This document shows positions 36,055 through 48,143 of a DNA stretch of 64,000 bases, one piece after another. The stretch covers positions 333,902 through 397,901 of the forward strand of contig JAQIFP010000002.1 of NCBI GenBank assembly GCA_030141585.1, written 5' to 3'. How positions within the stretch are numbered: position 1 is the first letter of the stretch; every line of letters begins with the position of its first letter. This stretch comes from Ophryocystis elektroscirrha. Taxonomy: Eukaryota > Apicomplexa > Conoidasida > Neogregarinorida > Ophryocystidae. The notes beneath the pieces were generated by a model, which did not search any database, was not told the origin of the DNA, and saw only the letters and a program-made list of their open reading frames with translations. The position numbers and the translations under genes are program-made.

Positions 36055-36769
36055 AATATATCAATATATTCATGTAATTATGTAATTTTTCATATATTTC
36101 CAAATAAAAAAAATTAAAAAAAAAAATATTCAATCAATTTGTTATTATAAATGCAAATATTAAATATATATACATATATATGTATATATATGAATAAATA
36201 GAGAACTATTATTTATATCTAATTTTTTTTTCAATTATGATTATTGAATGTTTGTTATATTACGATTTTTGGGGTTTTTTGAAATTATTATTGGACTCGA
36301 AGTATTTATGGTTTATAGACCCCACGAATCTGTGAAGGCAGCTACGGTGAAGCGGTTCCATTAGATCTATGTTATTATCCTCATTTATTTGGTTCCGATT
36401 ATAAAAACGATAACCCAGAAAATACCCAATTACAACCGAAACATAAATTCCCTTGCTTTCTCACGAATGAGGAACTGGATGAAATCAATTTGTAAGTTAG
36501 TCTCAATTATGACACCAAAAAAGCAAAATATATATATTTATATTTGAATATAAATATATAAATTTGTATTTATGTATGAACATGTATATTTATGAGTGTA
36601 TATAACTATATATGTATATATATGTTTATATATGTTAAATTATGTGTATATATGTGTATATATTTATATATATGTATATATATATACATATATTTGTATA
36701 TTCATAGATCTTGGTATATATGTATTTTATATATTAATATAACTAAATATTTGTATAATGATAATATAC

Positions 36770-36804
<35 letters not shown>

Positions 36805-37555
36805 ATATATATTATTTTTAAATTTGAAACTTATATATATCTGACTTTAAACGTACATATATGGTTTTTTTTACGTAAACGTATATTGAATATAGATTAA
36901 TTAAACTAACTATGATAGGTGAATAATGTGATTTATTTATATTAACTATTATATACAGACAATTCTCAAAAATGAGATTTATACGACACAAGTCCCAACT
37001 GAAGCCAATATTACGTAAAGGCCGTCCTGAGGTAATTCGAGGAATTTTTGAACTAATTTGCAGAATTATATTTCCGATGAAGAAATTCGTAAACAATGTT
37101 TTAGAATGACGCCAAGACGGTTTTATACACAATTCTGGATACAGAGGTTGTTGAATCAAGCTATATTGTTGAACCAGCAGCAAGCTGTAAACTCGAACTC
37201 TCAAACTTCACTCCCTTTAGAAGTTTCTCTTTCCACAAACCCACCAGTACAAAATACATCTTCTAATAGTACTGTTATAATGCCCTCAGCGGAATCAAAT
37301 TTTGATTCCCCTCCTGTAAACAATTTTGTATCACAGTGTCATCATCCCGATCCGATGCTCCATTATTCCGAACAATTTTGGGTATTGGATGGCTCTCAAT
37401 CGTACTCAAGACCAATGGGACGCACAGGACAATATTTTCCTAAATGTCGTGTATCCCGACGTATAGAGGCGTCACCTGAAATAAATGGTTATTATAATAA
37501 TACAATAATGGATACAGACAATATATATACATCTCCAATAGATTCAAATAATTAA
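35414..37555 (+). CDS. Hypothetical protein, 5' end unresolved
   Basis: Exons inferred at 35414-35662 (after a CTGCAG acceptor; reads HCWVLPDGRVAGTSTRNKQ), about 36317-36491 (PRICEGSYGEAVPLDLCYYP, ending DEINL), about 36957-37031 (FSKMRFIRHKSQLKPILRK) and about 37062-37555 (NYISDEEIRKQCFRMTPRRF, then Gln/Ser/Asn-rich, ending SPIDSNN). The last exon has a motif-like stretch GQYFPKCRVSRRIEASPE. No recognised domain, signal peptide or clear membrane segment. The start codon is not found; it may lie in an upstream exon. Introns at 35665-36316 and 36492-36956 are (TA)n-rich. Real coding is supported by codon-like composition in four exons. Confidence 0.55.
35705..36065. repeat. TA/TATATGT microsatellite intron
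   Basis: Repeats of TTATATATATTATATATGT type (35770-35950) followed by (TA)n at 36018-36050. A further TA/TATG block lies at 36530-36800. Confidence 0.7.
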
Positions 37556-37622
37556 TATAATATACTTTTATTTTTTTTTTTGTGAAATTTATTTTTTTTA
37601 AGTTTTTTCTAGTAAATTTATA

Positions 37623-38435
37623 CTATAGAAAAGCAAAAAACGAATCTATATCTGGTACATATAAATAATCGCTTTCTAAGTTTGAATTAGTCCTAGTAGT
37701 AATTTGAGGCTGTATATTAAACGTATAGTTTTTGATGGAAATTTCTGGTAATTCGTGCTCGCTATGATAATCTGATATTGAGCTCGTATAATCCTCTAAA
37801 CTCTTGTTTATTAAGCCTTCGTGCTTTTTATTTTTTAGAAAAAAAATATCTTTTTTTTTCTTTTTTAGATTTTTTTTTTTAGAACTGCGTTTTGTTATAT
37901 AGCTATAAAACCATTTGGCAATACTAAAGTATTTCCCAGCTTTATCAAATATAATATCCTCAATTTTCTCATATGTGAAATATTTGCGAGCAATATATTT
38001 AAGAAAGTAAAATTGTGATAAATAATATGTGATTTCTTCAGAAGTAATTTGATACAGAAGCTGTGTTATATCTTTAGAATTTAGAATATAACTTAAATGA
38101 GAAGCTTCATAATAAATGAATGGAAAAAAAATAGGAGGGTATAATTTTTCTTCATTTTTGAGTAATACTGACTGATTTTGATTTATAGGCTCTAAGCATT
38201 GAATACATTTTGGCACTATCAATTTGGGACTTATATTCATTTTTACTGTTGCCTATACAAATTTATGAACTTATATAATAAATATATTACCCAGTAATAT
38301 ATGTGACATATAATCTTCAAACATCGTATGCATATTTGATGCCCACATAAGTTTTCATAATACTACAATATATATAACTGAATAATAGTGCTTTACTTGA
38401 ATGTTTTCGTGCTCACATAAATTCCCTGGAAACAT
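37623..38435 (-). CDS. Putative RING-type zinc-finger protein
   Basis: Start ATG 38435 gives MFPGNLCEHENIQ, joined through a ~34 bp intron to YYENLCGHQICIRCLKI and then to WATVKMNISPKLIVPKCIQC. The CGHxxCxxC followed by CxxC is the zinc-binding pattern of RING/IBR-type fingers, although the first Cys pair is unusual. The rest (about 200 residues) is helical and basic, with Lys runs encoded by poly(A) and an acidic, Tyr-rich C-terminus ending DIDSFFAFL. An E3 ligase role is possible but not shown. Total about 245 residues. Divergent from the OB-fold gene. Confidence 0.5.
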
Positions 38436-38922
38436 AAAGTTAAAAAGACTCCACTAATTTATGACATGCATAAAAATAAGAGATCAAGTATGAATAAATT
38501 GATATAATTTTGACTTCATTAGTCCTCTTTTTTTTTTTTTTCTAATGCCATTTTACTAATATATTGAATACAGATAATTTATATGTATCTTATATATAGA
38601 TAAATATATAATATCACACATATATATTTATACTTATTTATAGGAGTTTTATTATATATATAAAAGCTTAGACGCTGTTATAAAAAGAATTTTAATGCAA
38701 TCTTACTTTATATGAACGAATTTTTTTTTGAAATCCTTAATGCGAATAATATCAAATGGTGTAATTGCTATTAATTATTAGCAATGAGAGGGAATTTGAG
38801 TTTCAAATAATAATTCATTATAAAATGCTGGATTTCGTCCATTAAATTTGGTATTGGTGCTTAGAATATGAGTCTATTTATAAGTGTAGCGTTATAACCA
38901 ATTTTTTCCCTGTGCCTGATAT
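38436..38922. other. Divergent intergenic region, RING-like / OB-fold gene
   Basis: About 490 bp, AT-rich, with a T16 run near 38527 and TA repeats. No RNA gene was recognised. Confidence 0.5.
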
Positions 38923-40082
38923 ATGGATTTGAGTAATATACAGTTGCCTTCAAACTGGAGGCAAAATGATCAAATATTACAAGAGACGTTGTTAGATTTA
39001 AAAATTGTTGAGAATATTGATGAATATAAAAAATTAAAGCAATTAGCAGAAGAAACTGTAGCGAATTGTACAGAAATTAAATCAATAGATATTGAAACTT
39101 TACCTCTAGATTTAAGAATCTTGATTAAACGTCTTCGAAGACTTTCGAAACCTAAACCAAAACTTGCTCCCATTGAAAATTTTATCGATTATAATGAATT
39201 TTCATTCTTGAAAAAACCCGTTGGCTTTGAGAGTCCCTCAGTCTTAAGTGAATCGAATAATGAAGAAAAAGACGAACAAATTAAGCCTCCCGCTTTGCCT
39301 TCATTTTCATGTGACTTTATTTCAAGCAGAGTAAATGAAAATTTGTGTTTTGACGAATTTTTTACTTATAAGGAATTCGAAAATAGTATAGATTATAACA
39401 ATAGCAGCATCAGCTTGGTCAAAAATATAGATGAAGAAAATTATTTAACGGAAGATTTAGAATGCGTCATAATTGAAAAATGTCTTCTGAATCCAAATGT
39501 CAAACCTGCTTCACAATCTGAGGCATGGGTGGTAGCAGATTTAACTGGTTCTATAATATTGATTATTGAAGACTCTGCAACTCATTCAACTAAACCTTTA
39601 TTTGACGAAGCAGGATATAAATCTAATCAATTACTTGCTGGCACCGTTATTCGCTTATCTAATATCAAGCCACGATATATTTGCGAAAAACTGGTAATTA
39701 CATTTATGCTATATTTTGATCAATAAAATATATCCATTCAATTTAAATCTATAATTAAAAATATTTATTATATTAATTTTTATTTAATTTATTTCTATAA
39801 ACTTATATAGCGTATATATGTATATATACTATAAAAATAACTAGAGTATTTTTTTTTTTGAATACGTTTTTTATTAGTAAATAAATCAGCAACTATATAT
39901 TAAATTGCTTTAACAAAAAGTATATATGCAGATATTTATTATATAACTACTTTTACCTATATATACATTAAGTCACTCAACAGGTCATTGTGGGATCAAC
40001 ATTACAGTGTTTAACTGTATACTCGTTTAATTCAAGAAACTTTGTAACAGAACCCAATTTGAGTAAAACGGGAAGGAAATAG
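38923..40082 (+). CDS. OB-fold protein, possible ssDNA/RNA-binding factor
   Basis: Exon 1 is 38923-39691 (ending CEKL) and exon 2 is about 39985-40082 (VIVGSTLQCLTVYSF...). The ~290-residue protein has an acidic helical N-terminus with a basic patch (RILIKRLRRLSKPKPK) and a C-terminal segment AWVVADLTGSIILIIED ... LLAGTVIRLSNIKPRY that has the strand pattern of an OB-fold of the SOSS-B/RPA type (the usual VxDxTGxIxxxxWD ... GDxIRL). Binding of single-stranded nucleic acid is inferred. It could also be an OB domain in an RNA-processing factor. The 293 bp intron is TA-rich. Confidence 0.55.
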
Positions 40083-40107
40083 TTATTGAAATTCTAATTG
40101 TAATTAA

Positions 40108-40820
40108 TTATAATACTTGGAAGGCAATTGGACAATTTTCTGCAGTAGTATTATCAGCATAATGACCATTTACTTTGTAAAATTTTGGTTGAATGATTGT
40201 TTTGGGGCCTTTATAATAAACAGGCTGTTTTATGGATATGAATTTTTTTGTAACTAGAGGGACGGATATAACGCTTTCGTGTTCTATTGGATTTAAGGTG
40301 TATTTGGAGGCTGAAAATAGCTTATACTTTTCGTCCATTGAACTACATTAATATTTATGGTTTATTTATTAATTAAATAATGTTTAATGAAATAAATAAG
40401 AAAAGTACTCAAGAAAATTATTAATAAATAAGAAGTTTAATTGATATAAATTATTATTGACGATCAACAGTTTCACAAAAAAGTTACAGTATATATTATA
40501 TTAATAATATTTACAATAAATAAGTTGCCTTTTTACTATCAGTCTTTTCTATATTGTCAACGGAAAGTTGCTTTATTATTGTTCAATTAAATTAAGTGTA
40601 TGCTTACTTTATTGCAAAGCTGCTATTTTTTTTTGGTAAAGAGAGAGTAACTGGGGGGTGATTCGTATATTTAGGAAAAACTTGTTCAATGGTTTTTTCG
40701 ATAGGAAGAGATACATCAATGGTTGGGCCCTCAATTGGGACACTTATTTGATAATTATCATATAAGTTCTAAATAAAAAATATCATAAAAACTACATATA
40801 TATATGTATATATTTATATG

Positions 40821-40859
<39 letters not shown>

Positions 40860-41647
40860 TATATTACCTTAAAGAATGGTTTGGGTTGATTTATATATAT
40901 AATTTTCTGATTGGGCACGTATATTGGTTTATTTATAATTATCTCTTTATACTGAACTTCACCAGGAATTTCAACAACTTTTTCTATGTATTGTTTATAA
41001 ATTTTTGGAACTTTAATAATATTGTATTTCTTTTTACACTTATAAATTGTTTCGGGAACATACTTTGTGGTATAAGTATATTTTGGGACAACCTTAACAC
41101 ACGTAACACTTTTAACTTCTGGAACATATACTACTTTTTCAATAACTTTTTCTACTATTGTGGGATATATTACGGGGATTTCTTTAGTAATCTGTATCTC
41201 TTTTTTTTTGGTTTGATAAATGGGAAATTCGTCTATTCTATCTATATATCTTTTTTGAGGGATGACCTTGATTTTTGCCGCTATATCTTCGTCTGTTTGG
41301 GATTTAGAGTATATGCTTGGTTGCACATAAATTGTTTGTATAACTGGTAGCTCTATTATAACATCTTTATCCGATTTGTCTTTAGAGGTATTAGAGCTGG
41401 TTTCAGACTGATTTTGATTTATTTCACTGTCTTTTTGCACAGCAAAACTTTCAGAAATAGATAAATTACTCAAGGAAGTCACAATATTTGATATAAGGTC
41501 TGGATTTTCTACTCTAAAGTTGGAATTATTACCAACTAATTCTTCATAAGTGTTTTCTGTTCTTACATCAACACTTTCCTATTAATATTTTCTTTTTTCC
41601 GTTATAATTACCTTAGAATCTGTATCGCTGCTATTGAATTCCATCAT
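40108..41647 (-). CDS. Alveolin / IMC1-family protein
   Basis: Exons: MMEFNSSDTDSK (ATG 41647), a large exon down to about 40869, one at about 40612-40768 (NLYDNYQISVPIEG), and the last at 40108-40343. The middle has the alveolin core of Lys/Val/Pro/Glu repeats: EKVIEKVVYVPEV, KYVPETIY, IIKVPKIYKQYIEKVVEIP, EIIINKPIYVPNQ. Alveolins form the subpellicular network beneath the inner membrane complex of alveolates, giving cell shape and strength. The N-terminus is Ser/Asp/Glu-rich. The C-terminus (AENCPIAFQVL) has one Cys near the end; palmitoylation is possible but unproven. This gene is the clearest taxonomic marker in the window. Confidence 0.88.
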
Positions 41648-41884
41648 TTGTAGAATTCAAAGCGTTTTTAAGTGTTATTATTGTTTAGAAAATTATTTAT
41701 AAATGTTAAAAAGACGGTAGTAAGAACAAAAATAATAATATGTACATTTAGCTTATTAGTTATGTTTGTAACTTATTATGTTAATTACTAAAACTATGTC
41801 CTTTACATATTTACAAATAATTATTGAATACGTATAAAAAGTAATCAGTAATGCACCTGACCATGGATTACCTATAATATAAAA

Positions 41885-43641
41885 ATGAGTCGGAACAGAG
41901 CCAGATATTCGATAGATGAAGAAATGGCCATGCTCAAATTTTTAGAAACTCAGGGATTTGGTAAACAGATAGCATAAAAGATTAAAATATGTATACACAT
42001 GTATATTTTACATGATTTTTCTACAAAAAATTTATACAGTTACCACTTCAAAAACCTTTAGACCCTTTTGATAAAAGAGCAGCGTTACGAAAAACATGGG
42101 ACTTAGCAGAAAAATTGGAAATAACAAGCCATAGTGCCGAATCAATGAGAAATCATTTTAGAAGGCTTCTTGCAAACCAGTAAGGTTACATAAAATCAAA
42201 GTAATTATTTCTATAATATATATATATATATATAGATGTAATATTCGCATATACATATATATACATAAATATAATTTATTGCATACAAATATGTAAATAT
42301 AGAGTTATCATTAAATTAAACTATATACGACACTTTGATTTAGGGAATTGATAGTATAGTGATTATCAATGATAGTGTACCAAAGTCATAATTGATTTTT
42401 GTACTGTAATAATTTATATATTGATAGTCTAAGTGGGATTTGTGAACTATGAAAGACAGTATAACTATTAATTTATGTATTAATTTTTGATAAGTTATCT
42501 GTGGTAATCAAAAATAAGAATTTTAGGCGTGAGAATAAAAAATTAGCTGATTTTGACGATAAGTTTTCTTGGAAAGATTCTGCAGACTTGAAAGCGAAAT
42601 TATCATCTTTTAATAATGTCCAAAAACGCGTATTAACATCCGAAAACAATGTTTCTGAGCAACAATTTGAAAATGACAATGACGAATTCTCGCTGAATGA
42701 TTTTGATGACGAGGTTTCCGATCATGTCCGAGAAAATTTACAATTGTTTCTTGAAGAAAAACATCAGCTCTTTACATGGCTTGATAATATGAGATCACAG
42801 TAATACTTTAATTATTTTTATAACTAAACATTCTAAAAACAATATAATTAATACCATATTTATCAAAAAAATGTATATTATTGTTATTAGCATCTATTAG
42901 AATTTATATATCTATAAATATATAAAGCTATTATATTTGTGAATTTGATTATTGCAATAAATTATATATATACATATATATATGTACATTTTCATATATG
43001 TATAATTTATAATATATAAATACCTATATATATATAAATATATTTATTTATAGATATATAGTTATATCAGCATTAATTTGGAGATGAATAGCAGAGATAT
43101 ATAAATTAGATAGAAAAAGTAGAAGATTATCTGTAAAGTTATTTTGTAAACATGATCAGCGAATTAATACAATAATTAGGTATGGAGTAAGCTGGACTGA
43201 CTCATTACACATTTTACAATTAGTTGACGGCTATTTGGATAAAGCGCATAAGCTAATTACAGATCAATCAGTCAAAGATTTATTGAAAGAAAAAGAAAAA
43301 AGTGATGCTATTCTAGTTGATACTATACGTTCAGTAACAGGGCAAGAATTTTTGTGTTACTTCCGGTAATAATAAAATAGATACACTTAAATAATTTTAG
43401 AAATTACATGTTTAATTGGCATATATGTTGCTTAATATATATAATATATATTTTATATTATATATATCTAAATATATTATAGTATATATAAAATATAAAT
43501 ATATTAATTTTAATAAATTTCACACAAATATAGACAATTTTTGCAATTTGTACTATACTGCAGTAAAATTTGATAATTTTTAGGATTGGAGAAGATGTTT
43601 GTATAGAAAAAACCCTTATTGAACGTATCATGCAAGGTTAA
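41885..43641 (+). CDS. Rap1-like Myb-domain protein
   Basis: Exon 1 (41885-41961) and exon 2 (from about 42061 if the acceptor CCTTTAG is used) give RARYSIDEEMAMLKFLE, KTWDLAEKLEITSHSAESMR and NHFRRLLANQ, a Myb fold closest to the Rap1/TERF2IP type (compare LTQHSWQSLKDRYLKHL in human). Exon 3 (about 42526-42791) is acidic. Exon 4 (about 43182-43367) starts YGVSWTDSLHILQLVDGYLD, resembling the GVS...AL....GD...A helix pair after the Rap1 Myb region, and continues to a final exon ending in TAA 43639-43641. If real, it may act at telomeres. If the donor at 42792 is not used, the protein stops at 42803. Confidence 0.55.
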
Positions 43642-44644
43642 TTTTTGGGTTGCGATGTGGCTCTTTCTTTTTTGAACTCATTTGGATATTTTTCCTTTAG
43701 TATATCCAACCTAGGTTTTCGATGAAGGTTTCAAAATTACTGTAAAATTAGTTTCTTGTTAATGTTTTCCTTATATAATATTTCCGTTCTAAACACCATA
43801 AAACTAACAATCACTCATACCTAAGGGCAAGAAGCTTGTTTTCCAGTATAAAATTATGTTTTTCAAGATTTTCTAGTTTTTTGTTGGTTTCATCTTTAAA
43901 ATACATAAATTTTGTTCTCCTATTTACAATTTTCAGCATCCTGTACAATTTTTTCCATTTTTTTTATGAAATCTTCATCGATTTTTGCAGTCGAAACGGG
44001 CTGTTGCTTCTTAAAAAAATATACATTATTATATATATACATATATAATATATAACTGTATATATAGTTGTTACTATTTTCATGACATATAAATATCGTT
44101 GAATCACTGATTGATTGAACATATATATATATATATATTAACGTAACTAATATATCATTCAAAGCAAGTGCTAATACATATCATATATATATTTTTTTGT
44201 ATGTAAATATCATTGATGTAGAGACTTATTACTACACTTATCCACATATATATATATACATATATTATTTCTTATTATTACACACATATATATATATATA
44301 TATATACATATATTATTTCTTATTATTACACACATATATATATATATATATTTTTACTTATCATTACACATATTTACATATATATATGTATATTTTGTAT
44401 CTAATGTTATTGATGTAGAGTTTTATTAATACACTTATCCACATATATATATATATATATATACATATATTATTTCTTATTATTACACACACATATATAT
44501 ATATATATATACATATATTATTTCTTATTATTACACACATATATATATATATATATTTTTACTTATCATTACACATATTTACATATATATATGTGTATTT
44601 TGTATCTAATGTTATTGATGTAGAGTTTTATTACTACACTTATC

Positions 44645-44684
<40 letters not shown>

Positions 44685-44706
44685 TTATTTCTTATTATTA
44701 CACACA

Positions 44707-44737
<31 letters not shown>

Positions 44738-44758
44738 TTACTTATCATTACACATATT

Positions 44759-44789
<31 letters not shown>

Positions 44790-46139
44790 TTTGTATCTAA
44801 TGTTATTGATGTAGAGACTTATTATTAAATTTATCTACATATATATATATATATATGCTTATTATATCACTTATTAATAAATATATATATATGTATAGAA
44901 AACATACTTGAGTTTGATTTGAAACCTGATCGTATTCAAATTTTAAAGTGTACAGTTGAGAGTACAAATTATCGTTTTTGATTATAAATTCAGCCAATTT
45001 TTTATTTAATTCTTCATTTTGGGTTTTATAAGAGTCAATTTCTTTCAAGAGTTGTTCCTTCTATTTGAGTGAATGTATTTCAATTATTACCACCAAAATA
45101 TTTTGGTCAACTAAGTCAGTTCTGTAAAGTATTGGATAAATTGATAATTACTTATGTTTGATGTGAAGATCAACACATGGCACGGCATCAAATTTTCGGT
45201 TTATAATCTAAATATTACTAAGACTTAATTTCAAGCTCTAACTTTTGACTGTTTCACTGGTTCATCAATTTTTGAGGATTTGAGTTTTTCAATTTCTATA
45301 TATAAATTTTTATTTAATATTTTCGAGTGAATCTATTTAAATAATAAATATTTTTTTAGCATTAAATACTTTATTTAATTCTAATTTTCTTTTTGTAATT
45401 TCGTGTTCTTCTAGTAGTTTTTCTTTTTCGAGTGATGCTTCTTTGGATACCGTCTCATTTTGAAGTTTTAAGTTCTAAAAAAAAAAACTAAGAGTGATAA
45501 AGAATTTACATTTATAATTAAAAGTTGTTCAGCATTTATTTGGCTTAACTCGGTTTTTTTTTTATTGAGTTCATTGATAATTTTATTCAATGTATCCATT
45601 TCTTTGATTCTGATAAAAAAAAAAAGTTGATTTTTTGAATAAAGAATTTGATTACATATCGGTTTGTTGATCGACTTGCTGGTTGAGCTTGATAAGTTGC
45701 ATCTTAAGTTCTTCAATAGTACACTTTAGAGCGGATATCTCGTTCTCTTTTTCAAGAAGCTATATTTGATAAAATTAAGGTATTTTTTACTTCTTGCTGG
45801 TATCTCGTATTTTGGACAGATTGGAATTGCAATTTTTCTAGCTGGTATATATAGTGCTGCTCACTTTGTGATAATTGCTCAAAAATTGATTCAAATTCCT
45901 AACATCTTTAAATTAAGGGAGTCAAACTTACACATTTTTCTTGTTCCAATTGATTTATTCGTTTTAACAGTTCATCATTTGGGTTTGATTTAGGTGAGTT
46001 TATAAACTATTACATATAACAAAAATTACTTGAACTTATTATATTATCAATAAAATTAACTTATGCAGTGAATAATAGTATATATATATAAATGTATTTA
46101 TACATTTAATATTATATATATGTATATACATTACTATGG

Positions 46140-46172
<33 letters not shown>

Positions 46173-46428
46173 TTAGTATATATATACAAATTAAAATTTA
46201 TATAGATGTATTTATGTAGTTACGATTATACATATGAATATAAAAATTTGCATGTAGATATTTATATACATTCTTGATTAAACATATATATATAATTAAT
46301 TATAAATATATATATACATAAATATGTTTATATAAATTTATAGGTATTTATATGTTTCACATTATATATATACATATATATAAGTTTGGAAAACTACACA
46401 CATATATATATAACGATATATAATTATA

Positions 46429-46459
<31 letters not shown>

Positions 46460-48047
46460 TTAATTAAACATATATATTTATATGAGTATAAAAAAATACA
46501 TATATATATAAATATATTTATATATGTAAATGTTATATTTTTATATATATGTACATATTTATAAAAATATAGTTATAAGAGAACACATGTAAGCGATTGA
46601 GTATATTTTTTTTTTTCTCTTCCGTATATAGCAAAAAACTAATTAATTCTTATACTATTATTAATAATATCATTACGTGCATTTTTAACAAGGAACATTT
46701 AAGCGATTTGGCAGTCTAAAAGAGTATTTTTTATTAATAGAAGAAATACATTTTTTTCAGAAGGAACTACTCGCTCAACTTGCACAGTTGGTGAATATGT
46801 TGTTAGTTCATTGAATTGCTTAGAAAGTTTTTTAGAAGGAGTTTCTTCCTTATTCACCAAAAATTGCTCGAAATCCATTTTATTCGCATTTATGTAACCT
46901 AAAAAAAAAAACTTATTTGGAGTATATTACTGGAACTAGAAAGATTATCTGAATAGTTTTGAGGGTAGTCAAACTTTTGTGCTAAAAATGGATTGTCATT
47001 ATTGAAGTTATTATTGTAATCGTTAGGTTGTTTATATATCAAACAATCAGAACTATTTCTCGACATATTTTCGGAATTTCCGCTTCGAGCGAAAATCAAA
47101 TTGGAGGTAGGTAATTCTGATATTACTGAACTATTTTTTGAGCTACTTGAACTATTTTTTAAGCTACTTGAACTATTTTTTGATATTTGAAGTGCACTTA
47201 TTCTTTTATCATGATTCTTATAATTACTAATTTTTTGAGTTTTGATGTCATCAGATTTACTAATTATATTTTTAAATGGGAGACAGGGTAAAGAAGCGGT
47301 TCTAGTATTCATGGTTTTACTTGTTTTAGAGCGTATTTTCGGTATAGTGTGTATAGATCTTCTTTTAGTAAAGTCTCCAGAGCTCAATGAAAGTTTAACA
47401 GAAGATAATTTTGGAGAAGAAAAACTTCTTTCAAATGTTTCCGAATACATTGAGGAGGACATTAATAAAAAATTGTCCACTCTGTAACTGGATATATCCC
47501 GAAGTGAGTTGTAAGAGATTTTCGAGTTTTCGGACATTTTAGGAGAATTACATGAAATATTAGAGAATACGGGATCTGTATTCCCAAAGTTAATTGGACT
47601 CAATAATTCATTAGATAAAATTTTACCAATAATATTATTTGTGTCTGAAGTGTCATCTTTATGAGAGTATGAAAAATTTTGGTTGGTTTCGACATTATGT
47701 GACATTTGTTTGGGTCCATTTAGCGAAATATTTGAATCCCTACTAGAGAGTTTTGAATATTGTATTAATGGGGAAGATTCGAGTGTACTAGGTATTGATG
47801 AAGTTTCTTTAATTAGAGGAGATAATAGGGTTTCGTTAAACACTAAAGTATTATCAAAACTATTCAAATTTTGATCAGTCTTATTTGGGTCTAAAGCTAC
47901 TGTTTGATTATTCTTAGTAGTAAATGGATTATCTTTATTCTGTCTTACAGCTTTTTTTTTTTTCTCATTCTTATTTTTTTTTTTTTTTTTTTTGGGTAAA
48001 TTATATGCTCCTAAGGGATCTATTATAACCTTATCTTTATTATTCAT
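43638..48047 (-). CDS. Long coiled-coil protein with NPF motifs
   Basis: Exon 1 (48047 to about 46935) encodes MNNKDKVIIDPLGAYNLP, a poly(A)-coded Lys run, two NPF tripeptides (DNPFTTKN, DNPFLAQK) and a Ser/Asn-rich region (NSSSSLKNSSSSSKNSS). A 33 bp T-tract intron joins it to YINANKMDFEQFLVNKEE. After a ~730 bp TA-rich intron many small exons encode heptad-like coiled coil (ELLKRINQLEQEKC, EISALKCTIEELKMQLIKL, TNKKLENLEKHNFILENKL). The last exon ends ERATSQPKN-TAA at 43638-43640. NPF motifs bind EH domains, so a vesicle-trafficking or cytoskeletal tether is a guess. The stop codon overlaps that of the convergent Rap1-like gene. Confidence 0.65.
44160..44840. repeat. ~200-bp tandem repeat (intron of coiled-coil gene)
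   Basis: The marker ATTGATGTAGAG recurs at 44212, 44409, 44614 and 44805, giving periods of 197, 205 and 191 bp. Each unit contains CACTTATCCACATATA, a (TA)n run, TTATTTCTTATTATTACACA, another (TA)n run, and TTACTTATCATTACACATAT. Length differences come from the TA runs. About three full copies plus a partial fourth. Confidence 0.92.
46075..46570. repeat. TA-rich intron of coiled-coil gene
   Basis: About 500 bp of TA, TATACATA and TATG repeats with no coding potential. Confidence 0.65.
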
Positions 48048-48143
48048 TTAAGATACGAATTGATTGTGATTTTTTTTCAATTAAAAGATATCTGTTTTCT
48101 GGACTATTGATACGGTTTTTATTTTAGTAAGTTATAAAAAAAT

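Noticed and set aside
40886..41350. 154-codon plus ORF opposite the alveolin
   Set aside because: Antisense of the alveolin Lys/Val/Pro repeats yields an Asn/Phe/Tyr-rich artefact.
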